Source: Phytoseiulus persimilis (lineage: Eukaryota; Arthropoda; Arachnida; Mesostigmata; Phytoseiidae). From it: a DNA stretch of 64,000 nucleotides. Positions 63,301 through 64,000 of the stretch are shown in pieces. The translations under genes were made by a program, and so were the position numbers. Location: the NCBI GenBank assembly GCA_037576195.1, contig CM075104.1, positions 15,268,211 through 15,332,210 of the forward strand. Direction: 5' to 3'. The stretch's first letter is position 1; every line of letters starts with the position of its first letter. The notes beneath the pieces are model-generated. The model saw only the letters and a program-made list of their open reading frames with translations. It made no database searches and was not told the DNA's origin.

Positions 63301-64000
63301 CTCGAACATCCTTAACCACGATGTTCGTTTCATCCCTATAGCGAGCGAGCTCTTCGGATACGCCTCGCAAGGAGCCACTGACAGTCTCGAGACAAACGAG
63401 GGCCTTGATCATTGATCACATCCCGATTGGCGACCATAATCCGAATAAGAGTTCATCACAGCGAACATATCGGTGGCAGTGGGATTCCAATGCTCTGCCG
63501 AATGTTCGGTGCGACGAGGACTTCTGGCACAATAGTTTAGCTCCACTGAAGACCATTTCAAGAGCTCCGCTGAAATGCTCGACTTTCTCTACACATCGGA
63601 AGCGTCCGGTAGAAATGGAAAGGTTGTGCGGTGATGGTATGTTTCCTCGTTTCAGACAGTTATGTCATGAATACTTCCAGGTACATCGCAAACCCGGTGC
63701 TGGGTCGAAGTAGCGGTCAATTATCAACCGTGGACACATAAGAGAATAGAGAGTTGCAACATGGTCATCGAATGCAATGGTTTTCGGCATTTTTTCCTCG
63801 GAGTAGAGGGCTCGACACAAGGGGGACGGCCGATATCCGCGCAGAGCAATCTCCGCGAGGCCAACTTCCGCGCAGGGCCGATTTCAGCGCGAAGGAGCCT
63901 TGCGCGTAGGACCATGTGGTACGAAACGGCGTTCGTAACGTTCTCCATGATGATGAGATGAGAGAGAACACGTTCCTGAGGCTAATCGAGAGCTTTTTTG
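57399..64000. other. Right end of window; no gene firmly recognised
   Basis: 6.6 kb. Possible coding stretches that I could not name: minus 62400-62180 (reads PSEPPLPFLPREESTRDKTP, then HKANGGSLSVVTTHNE), minus 62134-61820 (NVLEAQELVERSSLAIVAAE), plus 60162-60752 (196 codons). None has a recognised domain. The frequenin first exon is expected here or further right. A 15-nt periodic patch lies at about 63825-63905 and a 26-bp tandem duplication at about 59449-59494. Confidence 0.45.
59449..59494 (+). repeat. Short tandem duplication with a palindromic core
   Basis: Two copies, about 26 bp apart, of gacaatyaagctcatcatg and the following agc. Each contains the inverted pair gctcat-c-atgagc. No function is evident. 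Confidence 0.6.

Overview
This is a stretch of an animal nuclear genome. Genes are split by spliceosomal introns of about 0.1 to 5 kb, there are large intergenic spaces, and base composition is close to balanced. The recognisable genes (unc-18/Rop, frequenin/NCS-1, lysosomal alpha-mannosidase, RpL28, mRpS17) read most like an ecdysozoan, probably an arthropod. For example, the mannosidase has the [13 protein letters not shown] arrangement I recall from insect homologues. I cannot place the species more closely. No bacterial operon, CRISPR array, rRNA or convincing tRNA was seen.

Layout. (1) 2.06-12.6 kb, minus strand: six exons of a lysosomal alpha-mannosidase; both the 5' exon(s) and the C-terminal exons were not found. 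A complete-looking mariner transposon (4501-5784) sits in one of its introns, in the opposite orientation. (2) 12.6-26.4 kb: no recognisable gene. (3) 26.47-27.07 kb, plus strand: ribosomal protein L28. (4) 27.29-36.53 kb: a 9-kb repeat complex. It consists of three copies of a composite element X (a ~200-bp head, a 45-bp minisatellite array of about 68, 62 and 32 units, and an AT-rich tail) and four copies of a ~320-360-bp element Y with a polypurine tract, a (CAAA)n run and a TATATATAGAT-type tail. (5) 39.7-43.2 kb, minus strand: nine exons of the Sec1/Munc18 gene Rop/unc-18. (6) 48.5-54.1 kb, minus strand: three exons of frequenin. (7) 57.0-57.4 kb, minus strand: intronless mitochondrial ribosomal protein mRpS17, probably nested in the first intron of frequenin because the frequenin start exon is not found between the two. 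(8) 57.4-64.0 kb: nothing firmly recognisable.

Rop and frequenin, two neighbours on the same strand, both act in synaptic exocytosis. The other genes are housekeeping and functionally unrelated. The most unusual part of the window is the X/Y complex: a dispersed element that appears to carry an expandable minisatellite and shares its 3' tail with a second, shorter repeat. The arrays are open in several frames on both strands only because 45 is a multiple of 3, and I do not read them as genes.
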